Below, piece by piece: positions 16,851 to 27,205 of a stretch of 64,000 nucleotides of DNA. The number at the start of each line of letters is the position of its first letter. Positions within the stretch are counted from its first letter, which is position 1. The position numbers and the translations under genes were made by a program. A model generated the notes under the pieces. The model saw nothing but the letters and a program-made list of their open reading frames with translations. It ran no database searches and had not been told where the DNA came from. Origin of the DNA: Pseudomonadota bacterium (GTDB taxonomy: Bacteria; Pseudomonadota; Alphaproteobacteria; Azospirillales; Azospirillaceae). The DNA lies in NCBI GenBank assembly GCA_023423695.1, contig JAFAFA010000046.1:70063-134062 (forward strand), given 5' to 3'.

Positions 16851-17777
16851 CTAACGCCCCCAGCGCAGCACCACCGGATCGAGCCGCCTTGCGGCGTCCA
16901 GCAGTCCCTCGCGGCTGATCGGGTGCGGGCTGGCCAGCGGGTGGCGCATCGCATCAGATTTGATGATGCCGCCCTCCTTCATCAGGATCTTCGCGGTGGC
17001 GATGCCGCACTGACGGTTCTCGTGGTTGATCAGCGGCAGCCAGCGCCCATAGGCCGCCACCGCCCCCTCGCGGTCGCCGGCCAGATACGGGTCGACGATC
17101 TGGCGGATGCCGTCGGGATAGCCGCCGCCGGTCATCGCCCCCGTCGCCCCGGCGTCGAGGTCGGCCAGCAGCGTGATCGCCTCCTCCCCGTCCCAAGGGC
17201 CCTCGATGGCGTCGCCGCCCAGCTCGATCAGCGTGCGCAGCTTGGCCGCCGCCTGCGGCACCTCGATCTTGAAATAGGAGACCTGCGCGATCTCCCGCGC
17301 CATCCGCGCCAGCAGCGGCGCGGACAGCGGGGTGCCGCTCACGGGTGCGTCCTGGATCATGATCGGGATGTCGATGGCGTCCGAAACACGCTGGAAGAAC
17401 TCGACGATACCGGCCTCCGGCACGCGGATGGTGGCGCCGTGATAGGGCGGCATCACCATCACCATCGCGGCCCCCAGAGCCTGGGCGCGGCGGCTGCGCT
17501 CGGCACAGGCACGGGTGCTGAAATGGGTGGTGGTGACGATCACCGGCACCCGCCCGGCGACATGGGCCAGCATCGTTTCCATCAGCACCGCGCGCTCATC
17601 GTCGGTCAGCACGAACTGTTCGGAGAAGTTGGCGAGGATGCACAGACCATCGGAGCCGGCATCGATCATGAAATCGACGCAACGCTTCTGGCCGTCGAGG
17701 TCAAGCTCTCCCGCTTCGGTGAAGATGGTGGGGACGACGGGGAAGACACCGCGATAAGGACGGGCGCTGGGCGGCAT
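16851..17777 (-). CDS. araD: L-2-keto-3-deoxyarabonate dehydratase
   Basis: Member of the DHDPS/NAL aldolase family that dehydrates L-2-keto-3-deoxyarabonate to 2-oxoglutarate semialdehyde. The 308-aa length equals the A. brasilense enzyme within one residue, and the sequence (RGVFPVVPTIF, DFMIDAGSDGLCILANFSEQF, PVIVTTTH, GDAIEGPWDGEEAITLLADL) is that subfamily. The Schiff-base lysine is K170 in SYFKIE. The ATG at 17777 has AAGGA 10 bases upstream. It lies 35 bases after the lactonase gene in the same operon. The symbol follows A. brasilense usage and is not E. coli araD. Confidence 0.93.
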   Translation of the reverse strand: MPPSARPYRGVFPVVPTIFTEAGELDLDGQKRCVDFMIDAGSDGLCILANFSEQFVLTDDERAVLMETMLAHVAGRVPVIVTTTHFSTRACAERSRRAQALGAAMVMVMPPYHGATIRVPEAGIVEFFQRVSDAIDIPIMIQDAPVSGTPLSAPLLARMAREIAQVSYFKIEVPQAAAKLRTLIELGGDAIEGPWDGEEAITLLADLDAGATGAMTGGGYPDGIRQIVDPYLAGDREGAVAAYGRWLPLINHENRQCGIATAKILMKEGGIIKSDAMRHPLASPHPISREGLLDAARRLDPVVLRWGR

Positions 17778-17812
17778 GGCGGTGGAATCCTTCAACGGAA
17801 TCGGGTCGGGTT

Positions 17813-18694
17813 TCAACGCAGCGGGGAGCCGAAGCGTCCGGGCGGCAGGCCGCGGACGCCGGGGTCGCACTCGAACAGCGCCCCGGCCAGCGGCTCCTCG
17901 GGCCGGCCATGCGCCGCGGTGGTGACGAACAGCCGGTCGAGATCGGGACCGGCGAAGACGCAGGAGGTGACGCGGGAGACCGGAAGCGCGATGGCGCGGT
18001 CCAGACTGCCGTCAGGGCGGAAGCGGCTGACGCGGGCGCCGTCCCAATGGGCGATCCACAGGCAACCCTCGGCATCGCAGGTCATGCCGTCGGGATAGCC
18101 GTCGTCCTCGCCAAAGCGGATGTGGACGCGCTTGCCGGACAGGCTGCCGTCCCTGCCGACCTCGAAGGCATAAACCGTGCGCGCCGCGCTGTCGGTGTGA
18201 TAGATCGTCCGCCCGTCCGGCGACAGCGCCGGCCCGTTGGCGACGGTGTAGCCCTCGTCCACCCGGGTGACGGAGCCGTCGGGATCGATGCGGTAGAAGC
18301 TGCCGGCCGGCGCCTCCTCCGCGTCGTCCATGCTGCCGACCCACAGCCGGCCCATGGCATCGGCCTTGCCGTCGTTCAGCCGGTTGCCCGGCCGGTCCGG
18401 CTCGATCCGCGCCAGCTCCCCGGCGATCACAGCCCGGCCCGGCTCCAGCATCAGGCGGACCACGCGGCGGGAACGCAGGCCGGCTATGAGGCCGTTGCCG
18501 TCGGCACTCTCCACCAGCCAGCAGGCGGCATCGTCAAGCTCCCACCCCGCCTGCACCCCATCGGTCAGGCCGTGGCGCAGGATGCGGGAGCCGCGGATGT
18601 CGACGAAGTAGACGGCATCCTGCCGCGGGGACCAGAGCGGCCCCTCCCCCAGCAGCGCCCGGACCTGCCAGACGCAACGCGCTTCCTGCGCCAT
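17813..18694 (-). CDS. araB: Sugar lactonase of the SMP-30/gluconolactonase family (L-arabinolactonase)
   Basis: Hydrolyses the aldonolactone formed by the sugar dehydrogenase; a six-bladed beta-propeller of 293 aa. Metal ligands characteristic of the family can be counted: E17 (LLGEGPLW), N107 (GNRLNDGK), N153 (VANGPALS) and D202 (GYPDGMTCD). It is the first gene of the araB-araD-araE operon, divergent from the LysR gene with box B between them. Context indicates L-arabinono-lactone, though galactono- or xylono-lactone could also be used. The symbol follows A. brasilense usage. Confidence 0.88.
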   Translation of the reverse strand: MAQEARCVWQVRALLGEGPLWSPRQDAVYFVDIRGSRILRHGLTDGVQAGWELDDAACWLVESADGNGLIAGLRSRRVVRLMLEPGRAVIAGELARIEPDRPGNRLNDGKADAMGRLWVGSMDDAEEAPAGSFYRIDPDGSVTRVDEGYTVANGPALSPDGRTIYHTDSAARTVYAFEVGRDGSLSGKRVHIRFGEDDGYPDGMTCDAEGCLWIAHWDGARVSRFRPDGSLDRAIALPVSRVTSCVFAGPDLDRLFVTTAAHGRPEEPLAGALFECDPGVRGLPPGRFGSPLR

Positions 18695-18783
18695 GCCGCT
18701 TCACTCCCCCCTCTCACCCCGAGGCTGTCGTTGCCGGCAGCCATTTCAAAATTTGTTGACGGACCAAACGATAAGAGGCCTTT

Positions 18784-18802
18784 TGATAATCGTCCAATAC
18801 GA
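18784..18802 (-). promoter_or_regulatory. LysR-type box B between araB and the LysR gene
   Basis: The minus strand reads TCGTATTGGACGATTATCA (T-N11-A box TATTGGACGATTA). It is 89 bases before the lactonase start and 81 bases before the divergent LysR start, so it could serve activation of the operon and autoregulation together. Confidence 0.65.
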
Positions 18803-18882
18803 AGATGGGCGTTTGCGATATCAAATGTCGTATCCCGGCCCCCCATAGCCCGGTGACGGCGCCCAACCGGAGGCAACCACCC

Positions 18883-19896
18883 GTGACCCCGCAACGCTTC
18901 CCCCCGAACTGGTTCCAGAAGGCCCGGCTGAAGCTGCGCCATCTCCAGCTGTTCGCGGCGCTCGACGAACACCGCAACCTGCACCGGGCCGCCGCCAGCC
19001 TGAACATGTCGCAGCCGGCGGCTTCCAAGCTGTTGGGCGATCTGGAGGAAACGCTGGGGATCGAGCTGTTCGACCGCCATGGCCGCGGGATCGAGCCGAA
19101 CTGGTACGGCAGCCTCATGATCCGCCACGCCCGGATGATCCTCAGCGAGCTGCAGGAGACGGGAGAGGAACTGAACGCGCTGCTGGCCGGGCACAGCGGG
19201 CGGGTGTCGGTCGGCACGGTGATGGCCCCGGCGGTGGAGCTGGTGGTGCCGGTCATCAGCAGCCTGACCCGCGAGCATCCCAACCTGAAGGTCGCCGTGG
19301 CGGTGGAGACCAGCGACGTGCTGGCCGACCGGGTGCACCAGGGGGTGATGGATTTCGCCATCGGCCGCCTGCCCGGCCATTTCGATCCCACCGCCTTCGA
19401 ATACCAGGAGATCAGCAGCGAGGAGCTGTGCTTCGTCTGCCGCGCGGGCAACCCGCTGCTGCAGCTCGGCCGCCCGCTGACCGCCGCCGACCTGTCGGAC
19501 GCCACCTGGATTCTGCAGCCGGTCGGCACGCTGCTGCGCGACCGGGTGGAGGCGCTGTTCCGCGCCGAGGGCGCCCGGCTGCCGCACAAGGTGATCGAAA
19601 GCGCCTCCCCGGTCATCTCGATGGCGATGGTGGCGGAGACGGAGTCCATCACCGTCTTCGCCCGCGCGCTCGCCCAGGTGTTCACGCCCGGCGGCGGCTA
19701 CGCCATCATGCCTTTCCACAAGCACTTCAGCGTCGAGCCCTACGGCATCTTCTGGCTGAAGGACCGGCCGCTGTCGCCGGGGGCCCGCACCGTGCTGTCG
19801 GCCGTGCGCGCGGCGTCGGAACTCAAGATGCGCCAATCGGCGGAGCCGGCCGCCGATACTGAAAACCATATCGGTTTGGCAAATAATCATATTTGA
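18883..19896 (+). CDS. gbpR: LysR-family regulator, GbpR-like (sugar catabolism)
   Basis: Transcription factor predicted to control the three sugar operons around it. I prefer the GTG at 18883 (337 aa) because GGAGG at 18869-18873 lies 9 bases upstream and the helix-turn-helix then begins near residue 18: LRHLQLFAALDEHRNLHRAA, followed by SLNMSQPAASKLLGDLE. The effector domain occupies residues 95-310. In Agrobacterium, GbpR is a LysR protein next to chvE that responds to the same sugars. Position and divergent arrangement here agree. The stop codon overlaps box C, which belongs to the downstream chvE promoter. Confidence 0.85.
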   Translation: MTPQRFPPNWFQKARLKLRHLQLFAALDEHRNLHRAAASLNMSQPAASKLLGDLEETLGIELFDRHGRGIEPNWYGSLMIRHARMILSELQETGEELNALLAGHSGRVSVGTVMAPAVELVVPVISSLTREHPNLKVAVAVETSDVLADRVHQGVMDFAIGRLPGHFDPTAFEYQEISSEELCFVCRAGNPLLQLGRPLTAADLSDATWILQPVGTLLRDRVEALFRAEGARLPHKVIESASPVISMAMVAETESITVFARALAQVFTPGGGYAIMPFHKHFSVEPYGIFWLKDRPLSPGARTVLSAVRAASELKMRQSAEPAADTENHIGLANNHI

Positions 19897-19905
19897 CAGT
19901 TATGG
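19887..19905 (+). promoter_or_regulatory. LysR-type box C upstream of the chvE operon
   Basis: TCATATTTGACAGTTATGG (T-N11-A box TATTTGACAGTTA) lies 109 bases before the chvE start and overlaps the end of the LysR gene. It differs from box A at two of 19 positions. Confidence 0.7.
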
Positions 19906-20014
19906 GGAAACGGAGGATTGCTAGGGACACAAACCATCGCGTCCCAGGCCGTCCGCGACACCGAACGTGGGGGCTGCGAAGCGCGTGCCGTAAAAACGGG
20001 GAGGATTCCGGTCC

Positions 20015-21118
20015 ATGTCGTCTCCTAAGCGCTCTTCCTTCGGTTCGAAACTGGCTGGCAAACTTGGCGGCCTCACCATCGGCCTGCTGATCGCCGCCGG
20101 CACCGCAGCCGCCCCGGCGCTGGCGCAGGACAAGCCGACCATCGGCATCGCCATGCCCACCAAGTCGTCGGCGCGCTGGATCGACGACGGCAACAACATG
20201 GTCAAGTATTTCCAGGAAAAGGGATACAAGACCGACCTGCAATATGCCGAGGACGACATCCCCAACCAGCTCGCCCAGATCGAGAACATGGTCACCAAGA
20301 ACGACAAGGTTCTGGTGATCGCCGCCATCGACGGGACGACGCTGACAGACGTGCTGCAGAAGGCGGCGGAACAGGGGGTGAAGGTCATCGCCTACGACCG
20401 CCTGATCCGCGGTTCCACCAACGTCGATTACTACGCCACCTTCGACAACTTCCAGGTCGGCGTGCTTCAGGCCGCCTACATCGAGAAGGCTCTCGGCCTG
20501 AAGGAGGGTAAGGGCCCCTTCAACATCGAGCTGTTCGGCGGCTCGCCCGACGACAACAACGCCTATTTCTTCTACAACGGCGCCATGTCGGTGCTTCAGC
20601 CCTACATCGACAGCGGCAAGCTGAAGGTGCAGAGCGGGCAGATCGGCATGGACAAGGTGTCCACCCTGCGCTGGGACGGCGCCGCCGCCCAGTCCCGCAT
20701 GGACAATCTGCTGAGCGCCTATTACGGCAACAAGACGCTGGACGCGGTGCTGTCGCCCTATGACGGCATCAGCATCGGCATCATCTCCTCGCTGAAGGGC
20801 GTCGGCTACGGCTCGGCCTCGCAACCGATGCCGGTCGTCACCGGCCAGGACGCCGAAGTGCCGTCGGTCAAGTCCATCCTGGCGGGAGAACAGCGCTCCA
20901 CCGTCTTCAAGGACACCCGCGAATTGGCGAAGGTCACGGTCGGCATGGTCGACGATCTGCTGGCCGGCCGCACCCCGCAGGTCAACGACACCAAGACCTA
21001 CGACAACGGCAAGAAGGTCGTTCCCTCCTATCTGCTGAAGCCGGTCAGCGTAGACTCCACGAACTGGAAACAGGTCCTGGTCGACGGCGGCTACTACAAG
21101 GAATCGCAGATCAAGTGA
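20015..21118 (+). CDS. chvE: Periplasmic multiple-sugar-binding protein, ChvE/SbpA type
   Basis: Periplasmic binding protein of the GguAB importer, 367 aa. A signal peptide ends at ALAQ near residue 37. The mature part, TIGIAMPTKSSARWIDDGNNMVKYF, is typical of ChvE of Agrobacterium and SbpA of Azospirillum, which bind arabinose, galactose, xylose and related sugars. In Azospirillum SbpA also mediates sugar chemotaxis, and in Agrobacterium ChvE presents sugars to VirA. The ATG at 20015 follows GGGGAGG at 19998-20004. First gene of chvE-gguA-gguB-galDH-dehydratase, behind LysR box C. Confidence 0.93.
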   Translation: MSSPKRSSFGSKLAGKLGGLTIGLLIAAGTAAAPALAQDKPTIGIAMPTKSSARWIDDGNNMVKYFQEKGYKTDLQYAEDDIPNQLAQIENMVTKNDKVLVIAAIDGTTLTDVLQKAAEQGVKVIAYDRLIRGSTNVDYYATFDNFQVGVLQAAYIEKALGLKEGKGPFNIELFGGSPDDNNAYFFYNGAMSVLQPYIDSGKLKVQSGQIGMDKVSTLRWDGAAAQSRMDNLLSAYYGNKTLDAVLSPYDGISIGIISSLKGVGYGSASQPMPVVTGQDAEVPSVKSILAGEQRSTVFKDTRELAKVTVGMVDDLLAGRTPQVNDTKTYDNGKKVVPSYLLKPVSVDSTNWKQVLVDGGYYKESQIK

Positions 21119-21202
21119 GTGAACGGTGCTGGAGGAGGTGCCGTCCGGCACCCGCCTTCAGCGCTCCGCCGGACCATGCAGGCAGGCGACCGGGGGTCAT
21201 CC

Positions 21203-22794
<1,592 letters not shown>

Positions 22795-22798
<4 letters not shown>

Positions 22799-23994
22799 GC
22801 GCCGAACTGAATCTTCCGGCCGCCCCGCCGCGCCAGGCCTCCATGGCCAGGTTCCTGAAGAGCCACATGCGCGATTACGGCATGCTGATCTCGCTGCTGG
22901 CGATCGTGGCCTTCTTCCAGTACATGACCAACGGCACGCTGCTGCAGCCGCTGAACCTGACCAACCTCGTCCTGCAGAACAGCTACATCGTCATCATGGC
23001 GCTGGGCATGCTGCTGGTGATCGTCGCCGGGCACATCGACCTGTCGGTGGGGTCCGTCGTCGGCTTCATCGGCGCGCTGGCTGCCATCCTGATGGTGCAG
23101 TTCCACCTGCATTTTATCCCCACCGCCATCCTCTGCCTGCTGGCCGGCGGCGCCATCGGCGCGGCGCAGGGCTATTGGGTCGCCTATTTCCGCATTCCGT
23201 CCTTCATCGTGACGCTGGCCGGCATGCTGGTCTTCCGCGGCCTCAGCCTCGTCCTGCTGGCCGGCCAGTCGGTCGGTCCCTTCCCGGTGGAGTTCCAGCG
23301 CCTCAGCTCCGGCTTCATCCCGGACGTCTTCGGCACCGCCGGCTTCCACACCACCACCCTGCTGCTTTGCCTGGTGACGCCCGCGATCATCATCGGCCTC
23401 AGCGTCGCCGCCCGCATCCGCCGCCACCGCTTCGCCATCGAACAGGAGCCGCTGCCGCTGTTCCTGCTGAAGAGCGCCGGTCTGTTCGCGGTGGTCGCCT
23501 ATATCGGCATGCTGCTGGCCTCCTACAAAGGGCTGCCGAACGTCCTGATCATCATGGCGCTGCTGATCGGGATCTACGCCTTCGTCACCCGCGACACCAC
23601 CATCGGCCGGCGCATCTACGCGCTGGGCGGCAACGAGAAAGCCGCCAAGCTGTCGGGCATCGACACCCGCCGCCTGTCCTTCTACACCTTCGTCAACATG
23701 GGCGTGCTGGCCGCGCTGGCCGGCCTGATCTTCGCCGCCCGCCTGAACACCGCGACGCCGAAGGCCGGCGTGTCGTTCGAACTGGACGTGATCGCCGCCT
23801 GCTTCATCGGCGGCGCCTCGGCCTCGGGCGGCGTCGGCCGGGTGACCGGTGCGGTGATCGGCGCCTTCATCATGGGCGTGATGAACAACGGCATGTCGAT
23901 CCTCGGCATCGGCATCGACTGGCAGCAGGTGATCAAGGGTCTGGTGCTGCTCGCCGCCGTCTGCTTCGACGTCTACAACAAGGGCAAGGCCTGA
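22795..23994 (+). CDS. gguB: Multiple-sugar ABC transporter permease (GguB)
   Basis: Inner-membrane permease of the ChvE importer, 399 aa, longer than ribose-type permeases as is usual for GguB/XylH. The CUT2 signature MLLVIVAGHIDLSVGSVVGF is present, with about ten hydrophobic segments and a charged loop near residues 203-215. ATGA overlap with gguA fixes the start. Only one permease is encoded, so the channel is a homodimer, unlike the YtfT/YjfF pair. Confidence 0.92.
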
Positions 23995-24022
23995 GGCCTT
24001 CCGCCCCGACCGGACAATCGCC

Positions 24023-24961
24023 ATGACGCTCCCCACCCTCGGCCTCGTCGGCCTGGGAAAGATCGCCCGCGACCAGCACATCCCGGCAATCGCCGCCACC
24101 GGCCTGTTCGAACTGGCCGCCGTGGTCAGCCCCGATGGCGCGACGGTCGATGGCGTGCCGACCTTCCGCTCGCAGGCGGAGATGCTGGCAGCCCTGCCCG
24201 GCCTGGATGCCGTGGCGCTCTGCACCCCACCCGCCGTCCGCCACGGCCTGACGGTGGAGGCGCTCCGCGCCGGCAAGCATGTGCTGATCGAGAAGCCGCC
24301 CGCCGCCACCCTGTCGGAGCTTCACGATCTGGTGGCGGAGGCGGAGGCCGCCCGCCGCACCCTGTTCACCGCCTGGCATTCGCAGTTCAACCCGGCGGTG
24401 GAGGAGACGCGTCGTCGGCTGGCGGAGGCCGATATCCGCAGCGTCGCCATCACCTGGAAGGAGGATGTCCGGCGCTGGCATCCGGGCCAGGACTGGATCT
24501 TCGCGGCGGGCGGCTTCGGCGTGTTCGACCCCGGCATCAACGCCCTGTCGATCCTGACCGACATCCTGCCGGCACCGGTCTTCGTCCGCTCCGCCGACCT
24601 GCATGTGCCGGCGAACCGCGACACCGCCATCGCCGCGACGCTGGAGATGCGGGCGGCCCCCGGTTCCCGCATCGGCCGCGTCACCGCCGATTTCGACTTC
24701 CTCCAGCAGGGCGAGCAGACCTGGTCCATCGTGATCGAAACCGATGGCGGCCGGCTGGATCTCACCCATGGCGGAACCCGCCTGACGGTGGACGGCACGC
24801 CCGTGCTGGCCGAGCCCGACACCGAATACCAGCGCATCTATCGTCACTTCCACCGGTTGATAGGCGACGGGGTGAGCGACGTCGACGCCCGCCCGCTGTC
24901 CCTGGTCGCCGACGCCTGCATGGTCGGGCGCTGGCATCGCACCGACGCCTTCGACTGGTAA
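24023..24961 (+). CDS. araA: L-arabinose/D-galactose 1-dehydrogenase (Gfo/Idh/MocA family)
   Basis: First catabolic step: NAD(P)+-dependent oxidation of the aldose to its lactone. The 312-aa protein has the Rossmann motif GLVGLGKIARDQHIPAI, EKPP with K91, and WKEDVRRWHPGQDW giving E147 and H153, then FDPGIN giving D169 and N173. These are the residue types and numbers I recall for A. brasilense L-arabinose 1-dehydrogenase. The Pseudomonas galactose dehydrogenase is a close relative, so both sugars are plausible. It lies 28 bases after gguB in the same operon. The symbol follows A. brasilense usage and conflicts with the isomerase name. Confidence 0.9.
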   Translation: MTLPTLGLVGLGKIARDQHIPAIAATGLFELAAVVSPDGATVDGVPTFRSQAEMLAALPGLDAVALCTPPAVRHGLTVEALRAGKHVLIEKPPAATLSELHDLVAEAEAARRTLFTAWHSQFNPAVEETRRRLAEADIRSVAITWKEDVRRWHPGQDWIFAAGGFGVFDPGINALSILTDILPAPVFVRSADLHVPANRDTAIAATLEMRAAPGSRIGRVTADFDFLQQGEQTWSIVIETDGGRLDLTHGGTRLTVDGTPVLAEPDTEYQRIYRHFHRLIGDGVSDVDARPLSLVADACMVGRWHRTDAFDW

Positions 24962-25036
24962 CGCCGCCGCAGCGACGCACTCCCAACTCCGGCGCCGCCG
25001 ATCCGGCCCGCGCCCCAACCTGAAACCGGTGCCGAC

Positions 25037-26863
25037 ATGACCGATACGAAGCCCCCCTTCCCCCCCAATTCCTCCGAGTCCGGGCGTCGGCTGCGGTCGC
25101 GCGCGTGGTTCGACAACCCCGCCAACCCCGACATGACCGCGCTCTACCTGGAGCGTTACCTGAATTTCGGCCTGACGCGGGAGGAGCTGCAGTCCGGCGC
25201 GCCCATCATCGGCATCGCCCAGACCGGGTCCGACCTCAGCCCCTGCAACCGGCACCATCTGGTGCTGGCCGAACGGCTGCGCGAGGGCATCCGCACCGCC
25301 GGCGGCATCGCCATCGAGTTTCCGGTCCATCCGATCCAGGAAACCGGCAAGCGGCCGACCGCCTCCATCGACCGCAACCTCGCCTATCTCGGCCTCGTCG
25401 AGGTTCTGCACGGCTATCCGCTGGACGGCGTGGTGCTGACCATCGGCTGCGACAAGACCACGCCCGCCTGCCTGATGGCGGCGGCCACCGTCAACATCCC
25501 GGCCATCGCGCTGTCGGTCGGCCCGATGCTGAACGGCTGGTTCCGCGGCGAGCGCACCGGCTCCGGCACCATCGTGTGGAAGGCCCGCCAGTTGATGGCG
25601 GCCGGCGAGATCGATTATCAGGGCTTCATCGAGCTGGTGGCGTCGTCCGCCCCCTCGACAGGCTACTGCAACACCATGGGCACCGCCTCCACCATGAATT
25701 CGCTGGCGGAGGTGCTGGGCATGCAGCTTCCGGGCTCGGCCGCCATCCCCGCCCCCTACCGCGAGCGCCAGCAGGCCGCCTACGAGACCGGCAAGCGCAT
25801 CGTCGAGATGGTGCGCCAGGACATCAAGCCGTCGGACATCCTGACCCGCGACGCCTTCCTCAACGCCATCGTCGTCAATTCCGCCATCGGCGGCTCGACC
25901 AACGCGCCGATCCACATCAACGCCATCGCCAAGCACATCGGCGTGCCGCTGACGGTGGACGACTGGCAGACCCATGGGCTGGGCGTGCCGCTGCTGGTCA
26001 ACCTCCAGCCGGCCGGCGAGTATCTGGGCGAGGACTTCCACCGCGCCGGCGGCGTGCCGGCGGTGGTGTCGCAGTTGATGCGCCAGGGACTGATCCGCGA
26101 GGACGCGCCCAACGTCAACGGCCGCAGCATCGGCGAGAACTGCCGCAACACCGAGATCCTCGATACCCGCGTCATCCACCCGATCGACGACCCGCTGAAG
26201 ATCAACGCCGGCTTCGTCGTGCTGCGCGGCAATCTGTTCAGCGCCGCCATCATGAAGACCAGCGTCATCTCCGACGAGTTCCGCGAGCGTTACCTGTCGA
26301 ATCCCGGCGACCCCGAGGCGTTCGAGGGCAAGGTCGTCGTCTTCGACGGGCCGGAAGACTACCACCACCGCATCGACGACCCGTCGCTGGGCATCGACGC
26401 CTACACCATCCTGGTCATCCGGGGCGCCGGCCCCATCGGCTACCCCGGTGCGGCGGAGGTGGTGAACATGCGGCCCCCCGCGGAGCTCATCAAGCAGGGC
26501 ATCCACTCCCTGCCCTGCATCGGCGACGGGCGGCAGTCCGGCACCTCCGGCTCCCCCTCGATCCTCAACGCCTCGCCGGAGGCGGCGGCCGGCGGCAACC
26601 TCGGGCTTCTGCGCACCGGCGACCGCGTGCGCATCGACCTGCGCCGCGGCAGCGCCGACATCCTGATCTCCGAAGCCGAACTCGCCGACCGCAAGGCGTC
26701 CCTGGAGGCCGCCGGCGGCTACCCCGCCCCGCCGTCCCAGACGCCGTGGCAGGAGATCCAGCGCGGCATCGTCGACCAGCTGGACGAGGGCATGGTCCTG
26801 AAGCCGGCGGTCAAGTACCAGCGCGTGGCGCAGACGATGGGGATCCCGCGCGACAATCATTGA
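25037..26863 (+). CDS. araC: Sugar-acid dehydratase (L-arabonate/D-xylonate type, IlvD/Edd family)
   Basis: Fe-S dehydratase converting an aldonate to its 2-keto-3-deoxy acid; 608 aa. The three expected cluster cysteines are C70 (DLSPCNRHH), C138 (IGCDKTTPAC) and C211 (GYCNTMGTAS), and the following motif VVNSAIGGSTNAP is intact. The sequence closely follows Caulobacter XylD from memory (LYLERYLNFGLTREELQSG, EVVNMRPPAELIKQGI), so xylonate may be a substrate as well as L-arabonate. The rest of the pathway in this island points to L-arabonate. It ends the chvE operon, 75 bases after the dehydrogenase. The symbol follows A. brasilense usage. Confidence 0.88.
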   Translation: MTDTKPPFPPNSSESGRRLRSRAWFDNPANPDMTALYLERYLNFGLTREELQSGAPIIGIAQTGSDLSPCNRHHLVLAERLREGIRTAGGIAIEFPVHPIQETGKRPTASIDRNLAYLGLVEVLHGYPLDGVVLTIGCDKTTPACLMAAATVNIPAIALSVGPMLNGWFRGERTGSGTIVWKARQLMAAGEIDYQGFIELVASSAPSTGYCNTMGTASTMNSLAEVLGMQLPGSAAIPAPYRERQQAAYETGKRIVEMVRQDIKPSDILTRDAFLNAIVVNSAIGGSTNAPIHINAIAKHIGVPLTVDDWQTHGLGVPLLVNLQPAGEYLGEDFHRAGGVPAVVSQLMRQGLIREDAPNVNGRSIGENCRNTEILDTRVIHPIDDPLKINAGFVVLRGNLFSAAIMKTSVISDEFRERYLSNPGDPEAFEGKVVVFDGPEDYHHRIDDPSLGIDAYTILVIRGAGPIGYPGAAEVVNMRPPAELIKQGIHSLPCIGDGRQSGTSGSPSILNASPEAAAGGNLGLLRTGDRVRIDLRRGSADILISEAELADRKASLEAAGGYPAPPSQTPWQEIQRGIVDQLDEGMVLKPAVKYQRVAQTMGIPRDNH

Positions 26864-27205
26864 CGGAGTGCCCAAAACGCCTGCGTTCTCCCCCTCTCCT
26901 GTGATCGGATCGGCCTCTGGCCGACCGAGGGCGGGAGAGGGATGGGGAGAGGGTACCGCGGCCGGCACTCCCCCACGCATCCCAGCAATGTCCCACCAAT
27001 CCCTGTGACTTTTCACCGCCGCCCTTGACGTACGCCTCGCTTTGCCCACATAAGCCTTCACGAAACACTCCAGCCCAGCCGTCCGACGGCCGCCGCCAAG
27101 GCGCCTCCGGCCGGGTCCCTTCCATGACGAGATCCGCATCGACGAGCGATGCACGCCCGTCCGGCAGCGTCGAATGCCGGCTTATGTGAGACGTACGACA
27201 GAGGC
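26864..27205. repeat. Intergenic stretch with a composite palindrome
   Basis: No gene is visible. CCCTCTCC (26892-26899) pairs with GGAGAGGG (26934-26941) around an inner CGGCC-TCT-GGCCG hairpin, giving a large cruciform-like element similar to other GC-rich repeats here. It may end the chvE operon, although no T-run follows. ACATAAGCC near 27048 and GGCTTATGT near 27179 form a 9-bp inverted repeat before RNase J. Confidence 0.5.

Noticed and set aside
23933..27154. A 1073-codon open frame on the minus strand opposite gguB, the dehydrogenase and the dehydratase
   Set aside because: It is a mirror of strong coding sequence on the plus strand in a GC-rich genome, with low-complexity Gly/Arg/His composition and no recognisable domain.
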